53,811 bases of DNA, from the NCBI GenBank assembly GCA_014240365.1, contig JAAZXC010000005.1, positions 1 to 53,811 of the forward strand. Direction: 5' to 3'. Positions 17,233-25,199 of the stretch are shown here, one piece after another. Within the stretch, counting starts at the first letter, position 1; each line of letters starts with the position of its first letter. Both the position numbers and the translations under genes were made by a program. The notes below the pieces were generated by a model that was given only the letters and a program-made list of their open reading frames with translations, did no database searches and was not told where the DNA came from. The DNA is from Acidimicrobiales bacterium. GTDB taxonomy: Bacteria; Actinomycetota; Acidimicrobiia; Acidimicrobiales; MedAcidi-G1.

Positions 17233-18092
17233 GCCGCCTCCTCTCCGACCATGCCGAAGGCCCGGACCAGGGCGCGTCGTGCCATCACCCCGACGACGTG
17301 CCTGCGGTAGGCGGCCGTTCCCCGGTGGTCGTCGATGGGGCGGGTGGCATCGGCCACCATCTGGCCGAACCGATCCACATCGCCGGCCGTGGGCGGTCGT
17401 CCGCCCTCCCAGTCAATACGGCCGCCGATCATCGCCTCGGCCTCGGTGGCCCGCAACGGAACCGGGGCCACGGATCCCAGGCCGACCCGGACCGTTCGTC
17501 CAGGAGGGTCGACCACGAGGGCGAGGGAGGCCACCGAGATGACCATGGCATTGCGGGGCCCGACCTTCATGAACTCCTGGGGGCCGTGCAGAACCGGGAC
17601 CCTCACGGCGACGATCAGCTCACCGGCTGACAGGGCGTTGGCCTTGACGCCTACGACGAACTCATCGAGGGGAAGATGCCTTCCGCCGTTCGAGGAGCGG
17701 AGTTCGACCACGGCATCCAGGGCGACGAGCACCGGCAGCATGTCACCGGCCGGCGACGCCGTGGCCAGGTTTCCGCCGATGGTGCCGGTGGCCCGGATCT
17801 GCGGTGAACCGACCGTACGGGCGGCCTGGCCAAGGGCCGGTGCGAGGGCGCCGAACCCGGGATCGGCCATCTCCGCATAGGTCATCCCGGCGCCGATTCG
17901 CAGGACGTCCCCCTCGCGGGTCCACCCCCGAAGCTCAGGGACCCGGTCGATCGCCACCACGTTGCCGATGCTGAGGTCCCCCCGGTTCACCTGGACCATG
18001 AGATCCGTGCCCCCGGCCAGGACGATCGCTGTCGGATCAGCGGCCAGGGCCGCACAGGCATCGTCCAGCGTGAGTGCGATGGTCATCGTCAC
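17229..18092 (-). CDS. Xanthine dehydrogenase-family FAD-binding subunit
   Basis: A 287-residue FAD subunit. Flavin contacts are visible in VLAGGTDLMVQVNRGDLSIG (about residues 20-39) and in RATGTIGGNLATASPAGDMLP (T-x-G-G-N flavin-binding loop). The C-terminal CO_deh_flav_C-like domain follows from about residue 170. ATG 18092 has GGGGTG about 5 nt upstream. It is the first gene of the long minus-strand run and is divergent from a small HTH regulator gene across a 73-bp gap that holds a direct repeat. Expression of the whole pathway therefore probably starts here. Confidence 0.9.
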   Translation of the reverse strand: MTMTIALTLDDACAALAADPTAIVLAGGTDLMVQVNRGDLSIGNVVAIDRVPELRGWTREGDVLRIGAGMTYAEMADPGFGALAPALGQAARTVGSPQIRATGTIGGNLATASPAGDMLPVLVALDAVVELRSSNGGRHLPLDEFVVGVKANALSAGELIVAVRVPVLHGPQEFMKVGPRNAMVISVASLALVVDPPGRTVRVGLGSVAPVPLRATEAEAMIGGRIDWEGGRPPTAGDVDRFGQMVADATRPIDDHRGTAAYRRHVVGVMARRALVRAFGMVGEEAA

Positions 18093-18122
18093 CCCGCAAT
18101 GCTCCCGCCCGACAGCCCCCGC

Positions 18123-18159
18123 GTCAACATTTTGTCAACCTTATTACCTTGGCTAGGGT
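18123..18159 (+). promoter_or_regulatory. Leaderless promoter of the HTH gene with GTCAAC direct repeats
   Basis: TTGTCA (18132-18137) and TAGGGT (18154-18159) are separated by 16 bp. The GTG of the regulator gene lies 6 nt after the -10, so its transcript should be leaderless. GTCAAC occurs at 18123-18128 and again at 18134-18139, exactly one helical turn (11 bp) apart, and the second copy overlaps the -35. On the minus strand the same bases read GTTGAC and lie upstream of the xanthine dehydrogenase operon. This is a plausible operator for both directions; the binding protein is inferred. Confidence 0.55.
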
Positions 18160-18165
18160 TCTGGC

Positions 18166-18534
18166 GTGAACCGGCCCGTGCATCCCCTGGTGGAGGCGAT
18201 CCAGCCGATAGCCGATGCCCTCGGCTGCACCATCCTGACCCTCGGAGAACTGACCGAGTCCGACCTACCACTTGAATGGGAGGGGGAGGTGGTCGGTGGC
18301 CTCAGGCGACCCGACCTGCACTGTGCCCTGGACACACTGCTGACAGCGGCCGAGCACGAGGTCGGGCTCCCGTGCGTCGAGATGGACCGGTCCCAGAAGC
18401 AGGGAACGGTTGCGCTGCTGAACGACTGGGGGGCGTTCACGCTCCGGAAGTCCGTCGAGGACGTAGCCGAGGCCCTCGGGGTGAGCCGCTTCACCGTCTA
18501 CAACTACCTGGAGCGTGCCGAAGCCGGCGATTAG
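18166..18534 (+). CDS. Small HTH regulator (YheO/DauR-type C-terminal HTH_22 domain)
   Basis: A 122-residue protein. The N-terminal part (PLVEAIQPIADALGCTILTL) resembles the start of a small sensory domain. The C-terminus, LRKSVEDVAEALGVSRFTVYNYLERA (about residues 93-118), is a helix-turn-helix of the type that ends YheO/DauR-like regulators. A full YheO protein is about 220-240 residues, so this one has a shortened sensor region. It is divergent from the purine catabolic operon and begins at a GTG directly after a -10 box, so it is likely the local regulator. An amidase gene follows 48 bp downstream on the same strand. Confidence 0.7.
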   Translation: MNRPVHPLVEAIQPIADALGCTILTLGELTESDLPLEWEGEVVGGLRRPDLHCALDTLLTAAEHEVGLPCVEMDRSQKQGTVALLNDWGAFTLRKSVEDVAEALGVSRFTVYNYLERAEAGD

Positions 18535-18582
18535 GCACCCCGACCCGGGCTGCCATTGCTGCCACCGCTACGGTCCAGCACC

Positions 18583-20058
18583 ATGGACGACGCCACCCAG
18601 CCCGATAACCGACAGGCCAACCACGACGACGAGCTGGCCCGGGTCGACGCCGTCGGGCTGGCCTCCATGATCCGCTCCGGAGACCTATCGGCGGTTGAGG
18701 CCGTGCAGGCCACGATCGACCGCATACAGCGCCTCGACGGAGACCTGAACGCGGTCATCCACCGCCAGTTCGAACAGGCACTGGAGCTGGCAGCCTCCGA
18801 CGACCTCCCTGCGGGGCCGTTCCAAGGCGTTCCGATGCTCATAAAGGACCTTTGGGCCGAGGAGGCCGGCCAGCCCCACCACGGCGGGATGCAGGCTCTC
18901 AAGGACGTCGGGTTCACCGCCGACTCCGACTCAAACCTCGTCATCCGCTACAAACAGGCGGGCTTCATCAACGTGGGTCGCACCAACACGCCGGAGCTGG
19001 GCCTCGTCGCCACAACCGAACCCCACGCCTACGGCCCCACGCGCAACCCCTGGAACCCCGACCACAGCCCCGGCGGATCCTCCGGCGGGGCCGCCGCAGC
19101 GGTGGCCTCAGGCATGGTCCCGGCCGCCAACGCCAGCGACGGCGGCGGCTCCATCCGCATCCCGGCAGCCATGTGTGGGCTGGTCGGCCTCAAGCCATCC
19201 AGGGGTCGGATCTCGCAGGGCCCAAAGGAGGAATGGGGCTTCTCCTGCCAACATGCCCTGACCCACACGATGCGCGACACCGCTGCGATCCTGGACGCCT
19301 GCGCCATTCCCTTTCCCGGGGACGGCGTGGTGGCCCCCGACCACGGACGGCCCTACGCCGACAGGGTCGGCTGGGATCCGGGACGACTCCGCATAGGCCT
19401 GATGCCGGACAACCACCGGATACCCACGCATGCCGACTGCGAGGCGGCCACCCGCAGGACAGCCGACCTGCTGGCCGACATGGGCCACGACGTGGTCGAG
19501 TCACGGCCCGAGGCGTTCGGACAGATCGGGGAGATGAAGGAGCTCGTCTGGGCCTTCAACCTGAACTGGGGCGTGGGAGCCGTCGTGAGCATCGAGACCC
19601 TGGGTGCCAGGCTGGGACGCACAATCACGGCCGACGACGTGGAGCCCGGCACCTGGTTCCTCGCCGAGCGCGGCCGCGGGATCGCCGCTCCCGACTACGC
19701 CAGAGCACAGGCCGTCATGGGGTCATGGCGCAGGGCGATGGCAACCTGGTGGGAGGACTTCGACCTGCTGCTCACCCCGACCACGGCCGATCCGGCGCCC
19801 CGCCTTGGCCAGCTCACCCCAACCCCCGACGACCCGGTCCGTGGCTCCAAGGGATCCATCCCCTACTCGGTGTTCACCTCACCGTTCAACGCCTCGGGCC
19901 AACCAGCGATCTCGCTGCCGCTCGGCTCCTCTGACGGCCTACCTGTCGGGGTGCAGTTGGTCGCCGCCTATGGACGCGAGGACCTGCTCATAGCGGTCGG
20001 GGCACAGCTCGAGGCCGAGGTGCGCTGGTCGCAGAACAGGGCGCCCATCCACGCCTGA
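18583..20058 (+). CDS. Amidase signature family hydrolase
   Basis: A 491-residue amidase. The Ser-cisSer-Lys triad is complete: Lys88 in GVPMLIKDLW, cis-Ser166 in SPGGSSGGAAAAVASG and nucleophile Ser190 in DGGGSIRIPA. The family covers GatA, aryl-acylamidases, allophanate hydrolase and 6-aminohexanoate-cyclic-dimer hydrolase. Length and C-terminal pattern suit a general amidase rather than GatA, and no GatB or GatC gene is near. ATG 18583 is chosen; a TTG nine codons upstream is possible. It follows the HTH regulator and so probably belongs to the purine/N-heterocycle programme, releasing ammonia from an amide intermediate. Substrate is unknown. Confidence 0.85.
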   Translation: MDDATQPDNRQANHDDELARVDAVGLASMIRSGDLSAVEAVQATIDRIQRLDGDLNAVIHRQFEQALELAASDDLPAGPFQGVPMLIKDLWAEEAGQPHHGGMQALKDVGFTADSDSNLVIRYKQAGFINVGRTNTPELGLVATTEPHAYGPTRNPWNPDHSPGGSSGGAAAAVASGMVPAANASDGGGSIRIPAAMCGLVGLKPSRGRISQGPKEEWGFSCQHALTHTMRDTAAILDACAIPFPGDGVVAPDHGRPYADRVGWDPGRLRIGLMPDNHRIPTHADCEAATRRTADLLADMGHDVVESRPEAFGQIGEMKELVWAFNLNWGVGAVVSIETLGARLGRTITADDVEPGTWFLAERGRGIAAPDYARAQAVMGSWRRAMATWWEDFDLLLTPTTADPAPRLGQLTPTPDDPVRGSKGSIPYSVFTSPFNASGQPAISLPLGSSDGLPVGVQLVAAYGREDLLIAVGAQLEAEVRWSQNRAPIHA

Positions 20059-20067
20059 GATGGGGGA

Positions 20068-20235
20068 AGGGAGCACCCACACGCTGTTGACGATCGACTC
20101 GACAGCGGTGCGTCGCTCCACCCGGCGCCCATCAGAGGGAAGGTGGAATCCCACCTCCAGCTCGGCGACGGTCACCACGGAGATGGCCACATCGTCCTCA
20201 TCCAGGAGGATTGAATCCAGGTCACAGCCTGCTCG
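20068..20235 (-). pseudogene. Remnant of a VapC-type PIN-domain toxin
   Basis: The 180-bp gap between the amidase and phosphoribosyltransferase stops encodes, on the minus strand, the stretch DEDDVAISVVTVAELEVGF followed by LPSDGRRVERRTAVESIVNSVWVLP. This matches the second strand, the catalytic Glu helix (VAEL) and the following helix of VapC toxins. The N-terminal start with the first catalytic Asp is missing, and the reading runs into unrelated sequence after VWVLP, so the last two acidic residues are lost too. No vapB antitoxin gene is adjacent. It is a decayed fragment of about 56 residues, showing that a toxin-antitoxin locus once sat here. Confidence 0.6.
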
Positions 20236-20237
20236 CC

Positions 20238-20756
20238 TCAGGCGTCGAGTACCGCCGTACCGGCAGAGGAGAGGTCCACGACCGGTGGCTCGGTTGACCA
20301 CGGAAAGTTGATCCACCTGTCCGTGTAGTGCCAGACGTACTCGCAGTCGACCGTCGACTGCGGCTTCTGGTACAGCACTGCGGAACGCACCTCGGCGACC
20401 TGGGCCAGCGCCGTCTCACGCACCAGAGCCAGGGTGTGTCCGGTGTCGGCCACATCATCGACGATGAGAATGCGCTTGTCGCCGAGATCCACCCAGTCCA
20501 CGTACGGAGGGAGGATCACCGGGATGTCCAGCCGCTCGTCCACGCCGGTGTAGTACTCGACGTTCATCACATAGAGGTTCTTGACCGCCAGGGCGTAGCC
20601 CAGCGAGCCGGCCACGAAGAGTCCACCGCGCGCTATGCACAGGATCATGTGGGGCCGGTAGCCATCGTCGGCGACCATCCTCGCCAACTCGCGGACCGCC
20701 GTCCCGTAGCCGGTCCAGTCCATCTCCTCCCGCTCGGCCACCGCTTCTCCCATCAT
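20238..20756 (-). CDS. Purine-type phosphoribosyltransferase
   Basis: A 172-residue type I phosphoribosyltransferase. The PRPP-binding loop RILIVDDVADTGHTL (about residues 95-109) has the two acidic residues and the DTG turn. The hood region GYRPHMILCIARGGLFVAGSL precedes it. Such short proteins (hypoxanthine/xanthine/guanine type) salvage purine bases to nucleotides. Two ATGs occur in tandem at 20756 and 20753, and a GTG with GGGAGA just before it lies four codons further in, so the start is uncertain. It lies beyond the amidase and the toxin remnant, oriented toward them. Its position beside a purine catabolic island suggests a linked salvage or substrate-balancing role. Confidence 0.8.
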   Translation of the reverse strand: MMGEAVAEREEMDWTGYGTAVRELARMVADDGYRPHMILCIARGGLFVAGSLGYALAVKNLYVMNVEYYTGVDERLDIPVILPPYVDWVDLGDKRILIVDDVADTGHTLALVRETALAQVAEVRSAVLYQKPQSTVDCEYVWHYTDRWINFPWSTEPPVVDLSSAGTAVLDA

Positions 20757-20853
20757 GTGCGTAGCGAGGCCCGGGCCCGGGCATCGCCGTGGCTGGGAAA
20801 CCTACTCCGCTAACCCGGCCCGGTCACTGGTCGGCCGGGTCCGGTCGCAGGCC

Positions 20854-22512
20854 TCAGTCGTAGGTGGCGGCGACCCGCCACACGCCGCCCTCCAGCACCA
20901 CGAGGCGGGCAGCCCCGTCAGCAGTCACCACCTGGAGACGGGCACTGCGCCTCCGGCGTTCCGGATCCCACCAGCGCTCATCCAACGGCCAGGGTCCTGC
21001 CCATGCCACCACCCGGTCCCCCGCCCCCCGAGCCACCGACCCACCCGGTCCGGGGGGCGACAACAGCAGGTGCGGTGGCGCCGATAGCACTCCCCGCCCG
21101 TCGACGGCCACCATCTGACCAGATGCGTCGCGTACCTCCACGCTGACCGGATCCACGTGGACCGCTGCCGGAAGGGGGCCGGGCAGGGCCCCCGGCCACG
21201 GTGGCCCATCAGCCGCCGCGAGCACCGCCGGGGCGGAGACGTCAGAGCCGTCGCCCGCCCTCCGGACGCACGGCACCAGGGCCAGGCACTCCCCCGGATC
21301 CCGGCCACCGCGCCACTCCGGTACCCGCACCGACCCGGGGCCCATGAGGCCCTCCACCCGGATGCAGGCCCGGGCCGCCCGCTCGTCGGCCGCCGATGCC
21401 CCACCCCAAAACCCCTGCTGGCGGCCGGTGGCCGGCACCACCTCGTCAGGGGTGAGGACCAGCGTGGTGATCCCCGATGTGGGTCGGGTCGCCGGCGGCC
21501 CGTTGAGCCACCCCTCCAACTGCCACCGCACCCGGTCGGCCACCGCCCCCGGGCCCAGCACCCCCTCGTCCCGCCAGCGCCGGGCCAGCCGCTCCCCGTG
21601 CTCCGTCTCGGCCTCGACCAGCACCAGGGTGCAGGCCAGACCGCTGTCCGAGAGCCGGCCGTGGAGGACCTCGGCCAGGGTCCGGGCAGCGAACGCCGCC
21701 TGATCGACACGCTCCACCGGCGGATCGAAGGCCACGGACACCGCCAGGTCCGGCGGTACCGGTCCCGGGGGCGGTGGCCACCCGTCGATCCCGGATGCCA
21801 GGCGGTGGGCGTCACGCCCCTCGGCCCCGAAGCGGGCAACGACGTCGGCGACTGGCAGGGCAGCGAACGCCCCCAGGGTGTCGAGCCCCAGACGAACCAG
21901 GACATCCACCAGCGCCGGGCGCTCCAGCACCGATATCGACAGCGGGGCCAGGAATGCGGGCACCCCACCCGGCGGAACCACCACCGCCCCGCCACCGTCC
22001 ACGCCCGAGGCATCGGCCGCCCCGGCAGCCAGGCCGGCGGCGAACCTCCCGTCGGCGACACCGATCCCACACCCCGGATGTCCGGCCGGCGACCCCACCA
22101 GGTCATCGAGGGCAGCGGACGCCAGCCGGGCGGCCCTACGCACGAGGTTCGCCTCACCGCCGGAAAGGCGGACCGGACCCTTCACCCCGAAGGAGCACGA
22201 CCCCGGATGCCACGTCTCCAGCCACGGGGTGACGTCCTGGAGGGCTGCCACCACGGCCTCGAACCGGCGGGCCTCCCGGGAATCGTCGCGCTCCAGCACC
22301 CGGACCTCCGGACACCGGAACTGGGCTTCCCGCAGCCGTTGGCCCCGGGCTACACCGGCCTCCCGGGCGGCAGGCGTGGCTGCCACCACCCGACCGGAGG
22401 CCAGCACGAGGGCAGGCTGCAACGGCCCGACCCCCAGGGCCGTCAACGGCCAGTCGGGACACCGGACCACCAGGGTCCGGACACCGGCATCGACGGTCGT
22501 TGTACCGCTCAC
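20854..22512 (-). CDS. imuB: ImuB-like catalytically inactive Y-family polymerase homologue
   Basis: A 552-residue DNA polymerase Y-family paralogue. GTG 22512 overlaps the stop of the upstream gene (GTGA), and the protein then begins RTLVVRCPDWPL. Palm-domain acidic residues of active Y polymerases are absent: the normal first-Asp position lies in RCPDWPL and the SxDE-type motif is replaced by SCSFGVKGPVRL. That loss is the known mark of ImuB, which serves as an adaptor between the sliding clamp, ImuA' and DnaE2 in SOS mutagenesis. The pair is preceded by a LexA box. The dnaE2 gene itself is not in this window. Confidence 0.85.
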   Translation of the reverse strand: MSGTTTVDAGVRTLVVRCPDWPLTALGVGPLQPALVLASGRVVAATPAAREAGVARGQRLREAQFRCPEVRVLERDDSREARRFEAVVAALQDVTPWLETWHPGSCSFGVKGPVRLSGGEANLVRRAARLASAALDDLVGSPAGHPGCGIGVADGRFAAGLAAGAADASGVDGGGAVVVPPGGVPAFLAPLSISVLERPALVDVLVRLGLDTLGAFAALPVADVVARFGAEGRDAHRLASGIDGWPPPPGPVPPDLAVSVAFDPPVERVDQAAFAARTLAEVLHGRLSDSGLACTLVLVEAETEHGERLARRWRDEGVLGPGAVADRVRWQLEGWLNGPPATRPTSGITTLVLTPDEVVPATGRQQGFWGGASAADERAARACIRVEGLMGPGSVRVPEWRGGRDPGECLALVPCVRRAGDGSDVSAPAVLAAADGPPWPGALPGPLPAAVHVDPVSVEVRDASGQMVAVDGRGVLSAPPHLLLSPPGPGGSVARGAGDRVVAWAGPWPLDERWWDPERRRRSARLQVVTADGAARLVVLEGGVWRVAATYD

Positions 22513-23255
22513 GCTCCGCTGGTCGTCCCGTCCGGGCCGGGCAGCAGCAGCTCCGTGCGGCGACCGGTGGATTCCATACCCCGACCGGATGCGGTCACAA
22601 CCGTCCGACGGGAGCAGAGCCGGCCGTGCCCGGCATCGGGTCCGTCCCAGATGGCCCCATCCACGACCAGACGCAGATCGAGTCGACCCGGCCACGGGCC
22701 GTCTCCGAGGTGGAACAGAACCGAACCCCGTTCCCGGCAGCGGGCGGCCAGGCGGCGGACGTCGACCGCCCCGACACGGTGCCGGGGCGCCACCACAATC
22801 AGGTCGAACGCCCCCACAAGGGTGGCCACCACCGGCCCCCACCCCGTCGGGTCAGGAGCATCCACAATCACCAGGCGCTCCATTTTCAGGCCCTGTCCGG
22901 CCGCCGCTGCCAGACCCAGGTCGGGGTCCCCCACCACGGCGACCCAGGACCCTGCAGCCGTGGCCCGGACCATCAGGGCCATGGCCAGGGAACGGGCCCC
23001 CATACCCGAGACACCGATCGTGGTGCCCCGGCGGAGTCCCCCGGGAAACAGCCCGGCGAGGGCCGGCAGCACCGGCAGGGTCCGGTCGACGGCCAGGACC
23101 GTGGGTCGGATCCGACCGGCGACCTCGCCCACCGTGGGCACAGACCTTGGACGGGACAGCCCACCGGTCGGCTCGGCCCGCCCGTCGACCTCCAGGTCGT
23201 CGAACGGGTCAGGCTCGGCCAGCAGGGAGGCCGGAAGCCGGTGGTATGCAGTCAT
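22509..23255 (-). CDS. ImuA'-like SOS mutagenesis protein
   Basis: A 248-residue protein of the RecA/ImuA'-like group that partners ImuB. The core PALAGLFPGGLRRGTTIGVSG corresponds to the RecA-like strand-loop entry but lacks a true Walker A lysine/serine pair, as is usual for ImuA'. It overlaps imuB by 4 bp. The ATG at 23255 lies 5 nt after a GATACT -10 box and directly behind a perfect LexA palindrome, so it should be leaderless and DNA-damage inducible. The protein probably helps recruit DnaE2 for translesion synthesis. Confidence 0.75.
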   Translation of the reverse strand: MTAYHRLPASLLAEPDPFDDLEVDGRAEPTGGLSRPRSVPTVGEVAGRIRPTVLAVDRTLPVLPALAGLFPGGLRRGTTIGVSGMGARSLAMALMVRATAAGSWVAVVGDPDLGLAAAAGQGLKMERLVIVDAPDPTGWGPVVATLVGAFDLIVVAPRHRVGAVDVRRLAARCRERGSVLFHLGDGPWPGRLDLRLVVDGAIWDGPDAGHGRLCSRRTVVTASGRGMESTGRRTELLLPGPDGTTSGA

Positions 23256-23260
23256 GCCCC

Positions 23261-23289
23261 AGTATCGAACATATGTTCGATACTGGCAA
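23261..23289 (-). promoter_or_regulatory. LexA (SOS) box within the imuA'-imuB promoter
   Basis: CGAACATATGTTCG at 23266-23279 is the consensus SOS box of Bacillus/mycobacterial LexA, and the dyad extends as a perfect 24-bp palindrome over 23261-23284. On the minus strand it fills the 17-bp spacer between TTGCCA (23284-23289) and GATACT (23261-23266), with the ATG 5 nt further on. LexA binding would block RNA polymerase completely. Confidence 0.9.
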
Positions 23290-23303
23290 GGGGGGCCGTG
23301 ACC

Positions 23304-23918
23304 TCAGATGGGCGGTTGGGCGGCGTGCTGACGAATCCAGGCGTGCATCGCTATGCCCGATGCCACCCCGGCGTTGATAGACCGGGTGGACCCGTACTGG
23401 GCGATCGAGCAGACCATCGTCGCCGCATCCCGGACCTCGTGGGAAAGCCCCGGGCCCTCCTGTCCGAAGACCAGCACGCACCGCTCCGGCAGGGCCGTCG
23501 ACTCCAACGGCACCGAGCCGGGCAGGTTGTCGATCCCGACGACGGCCAGGTCGGCCGTCGCCGCCCATGCCATCAGGTCGACCACGTCCGGATGGTGGGT
23601 CACGTGCTGATAGCGGTCCGTGACCATGGCACCCCGACGGTTCCAGCGGCGACGGCCCACTATGTGCACCCCACCGGCCATGAAGGCATTGGCGTTGCGC
23701 ACCACCGTTCCGATATTGAAGTCGTGCTCCCAGTTCTCCACCGCAACGTGGAACGGATGTCGTCGGCCGTCCAGATCGGCCACGATGGCCTCGCGCGACC
23801 AGTACCTGTAGCGGTCCACGACGTTGCGCCTGTCGCCGTCCGCCAGCAACTCAGGGTCCAGCCGGGCATCGTCAGGCCACGGCTCGGGGTGCGGTCCAAC
23901 GCCTACCTCTTCAGTCAC
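23304..23918 (-). CDS. SpoU/TrmH-family RNA 2'-O-methyltransferase
   Basis: A 204-residue SPOUT methyltransferase. Motif 1 is NWEHDFNIGTVVRNANAF with the catalytic Arg; motif 2 is LVFGQEGPGLS; motif 3 is YGSTRSINAGVASGIAMH. Together these form the SAM-binding trefoil knot. GTG 23918 is used because it abuts the stop of the upstream serine hydrolase gene; longer readings would run through that gene. The target (a tRNA or rRNA ribose) is not determinable. It lies tail-to-head before the SOS genes with a separate promoter between them. Confidence 0.85.
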   Translation of the reverse strand: MTEEVGVGPHPEPWPDDARLDPELLADGDRRNVVDRYRYWSREAIVADLDGRRHPFHVAVENWEHDFNIGTVVRNANAFMAGGVHIVGRRRWNRRGAMVTDRYQHVTHHPDVVDLMAWAATADLAVVGIDNLPGSVPLESTALPERCVLVFGQEGPGLSHEVRDAATMVCSIAQYGSTRSINAGVASGIAMHAWIRQHAAQPPI

Positions 23919-23920
23919 AT

Positions 23921-25153
23921 TCAGTCCAGGATCGCCTGGTTGACCAGCGTGCGCAGGTCCCACCGCAGCGACACGTGGGTGCCCGACGGCACCAGTTGGG
24001 TCATGAACACCGCATGGATCCCCTCCGTCGGATCCACCCAGAAGGCCGTGCTGGCCATGCCACCCCATGAGGCCTCTCCACGCGAGGCGAGGATCCTCCC
24101 GACAGCCGGGTCCTCCACGGTGGCGAAACCCAGGCCGAAGCCGCAGCCGGCGAAGAAGTCCGGCGTGTAAAGGGGGTCTCCGACCTGGTCCAGGTGGGCT
24201 CCACCTGGCAGATGGTTGGACATCATGGAGCGGACGGTCCGCGGCCCCAGGATGCGTGCCCCGTCCAGCTCCCCGCCGCGCAGCAGCGCACTGCAGAACC
24301 GGTGGTAGTCCCCTGTCGTGGAGACCAGCCCACCTCCGCCGCTTTGCCATGACGGCTCCAGGTAGGCGCTCGTGGGTCCGGCGTCCAGCAGGGCCGGTTC
24401 CGACCCCGGCGCGAAGCCATAGCAGGAGGACAGCCGTCCGACCCTCTCGTCGGGGACCAGGAACGACGTGTCGTCCATGCCCAACGGTTCCAGGATCCGG
24501 TCGGCGAGGCAGTCGGCGAACGGTCGACCATCTAGCACCTCGACGACGCGACCCAGCACGTCGGTGGCCATCGAGTACGACCACCGGGTCCCCGGGTGGT
24601 GGCGGAGCGGCAGGACGGCCAGCCGACTGATCCTGTCAGCCAGGGTTCCTCCCCGTTCCATCGTCGCCAGGCCTGCCCGTCGATAGATCTCGTCCACCGG
24701 GTGCTGGTCCAGAATGGAGTAGCTGAGGCCCGAGGTGTGGCTGAGCAGGTCAGTAATGGTGATGGGCCGATCGGCGGGAACCACCTCCGGAGAATCGGCG
24801 GTCCCACCCACGAACACCTGCGGGTCGGCGAACTCCGGCAGGACGCCAGCCACCGGATCCCGCAACCCGAGGCGGCCCTCCTCCACGAGCTGCATGACCG
24901 CCACCGACGTGATCGGCTTGGTCATCGAGAAGATCCGCCAGAGGGTGTCGTCGGCTACGGCGACGGCGTTCTCCCGGTCAGCCAGGCCGGCCGTGGAGCG
25001 AAGCACGACGCGTCCGTGGCGGGCGACCAGCACGTCGGTGCCCACCATGTGACCGTCTTCCACGAACGCCCCGGCGAAGTCGGCCACGCGTCGCAGGCGG
25101 TCGGCATCCAGACCCACCTCGGAGGGATGGACGTCGACCTGCAGTATTCCCAT
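23921..25153 (-). CDS. Serine hydrolase, class C beta-lactamase/esterase family
   Basis: A 410-residue beta-lactamase-fold hydrolase. The nucleophile motif SMTK is at residues 76-79 (LWRIFSMTKPITSVAVMQL), and the Tyr motif lies in RWSYSMATDVLGRVVE. No signal peptide is visible, which fits cytoplasmic EstB-like esterases and D-aminopeptidase-like enzymes more than a true beta-lactamase. The HSSG-type loop appears as LLSHTSGLSYS. A CAGACT element 8 nt before the ATG may be a weak -10. It is followed directly by the methyltransferase gene, apparently as a two-gene unit. Substrate unknown. Confidence 0.85.
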   Translation of the reverse strand: MGILQVDVHPSEVGLDADRLRRVADFAGAFVEDGHMVGTDVLVARHGRVVLRSTAGLADRENAVAVADDTLWRIFSMTKPITSVAVMQLVEEGRLGLRDPVAGVLPEFADPQVFVGGTADSPEVVPADRPITITDLLSHTSGLSYSILDQHPVDEIYRRAGLATMERGGTLADRISRLAVLPLRHHPGTRWSYSMATDVLGRVVEVLDGRPFADCLADRILEPLGMDDTSFLVPDERVGRLSSCYGFAPGSEPALLDAGPTSAYLEPSWQSGGGGLVSTTGDYHRFCSALLRGGELDGARILGPRTVRSMMSNHLPGGAHLDQVGDPLYTPDFFAGCGFGLGFATVEDPAVGRILASRGEASWGGMASTAFWVDPTEGIHAVFMTQLVPSGTHVSLRWDLRTLVNQAILD

Positions 25154-25199
25154 GGGTGTCGAGTCTGGTGCCGGGTCGCCTACGGCGCCCCAGCGGGCA

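Noticed and set aside
20854-22512. Active error-prone Y-family DNA polymerase
   Set aside because: The catalytic acidic motifs are missing; ImuB-like adaptor is the better call.
21157-24170. Two long overlapping plus-strand frames (714 and 556 residues)
   Set aside because: Low-complexity Arg/Pro/Gly sequence antisense to imuB, imuA' and the methyltransferase gene.
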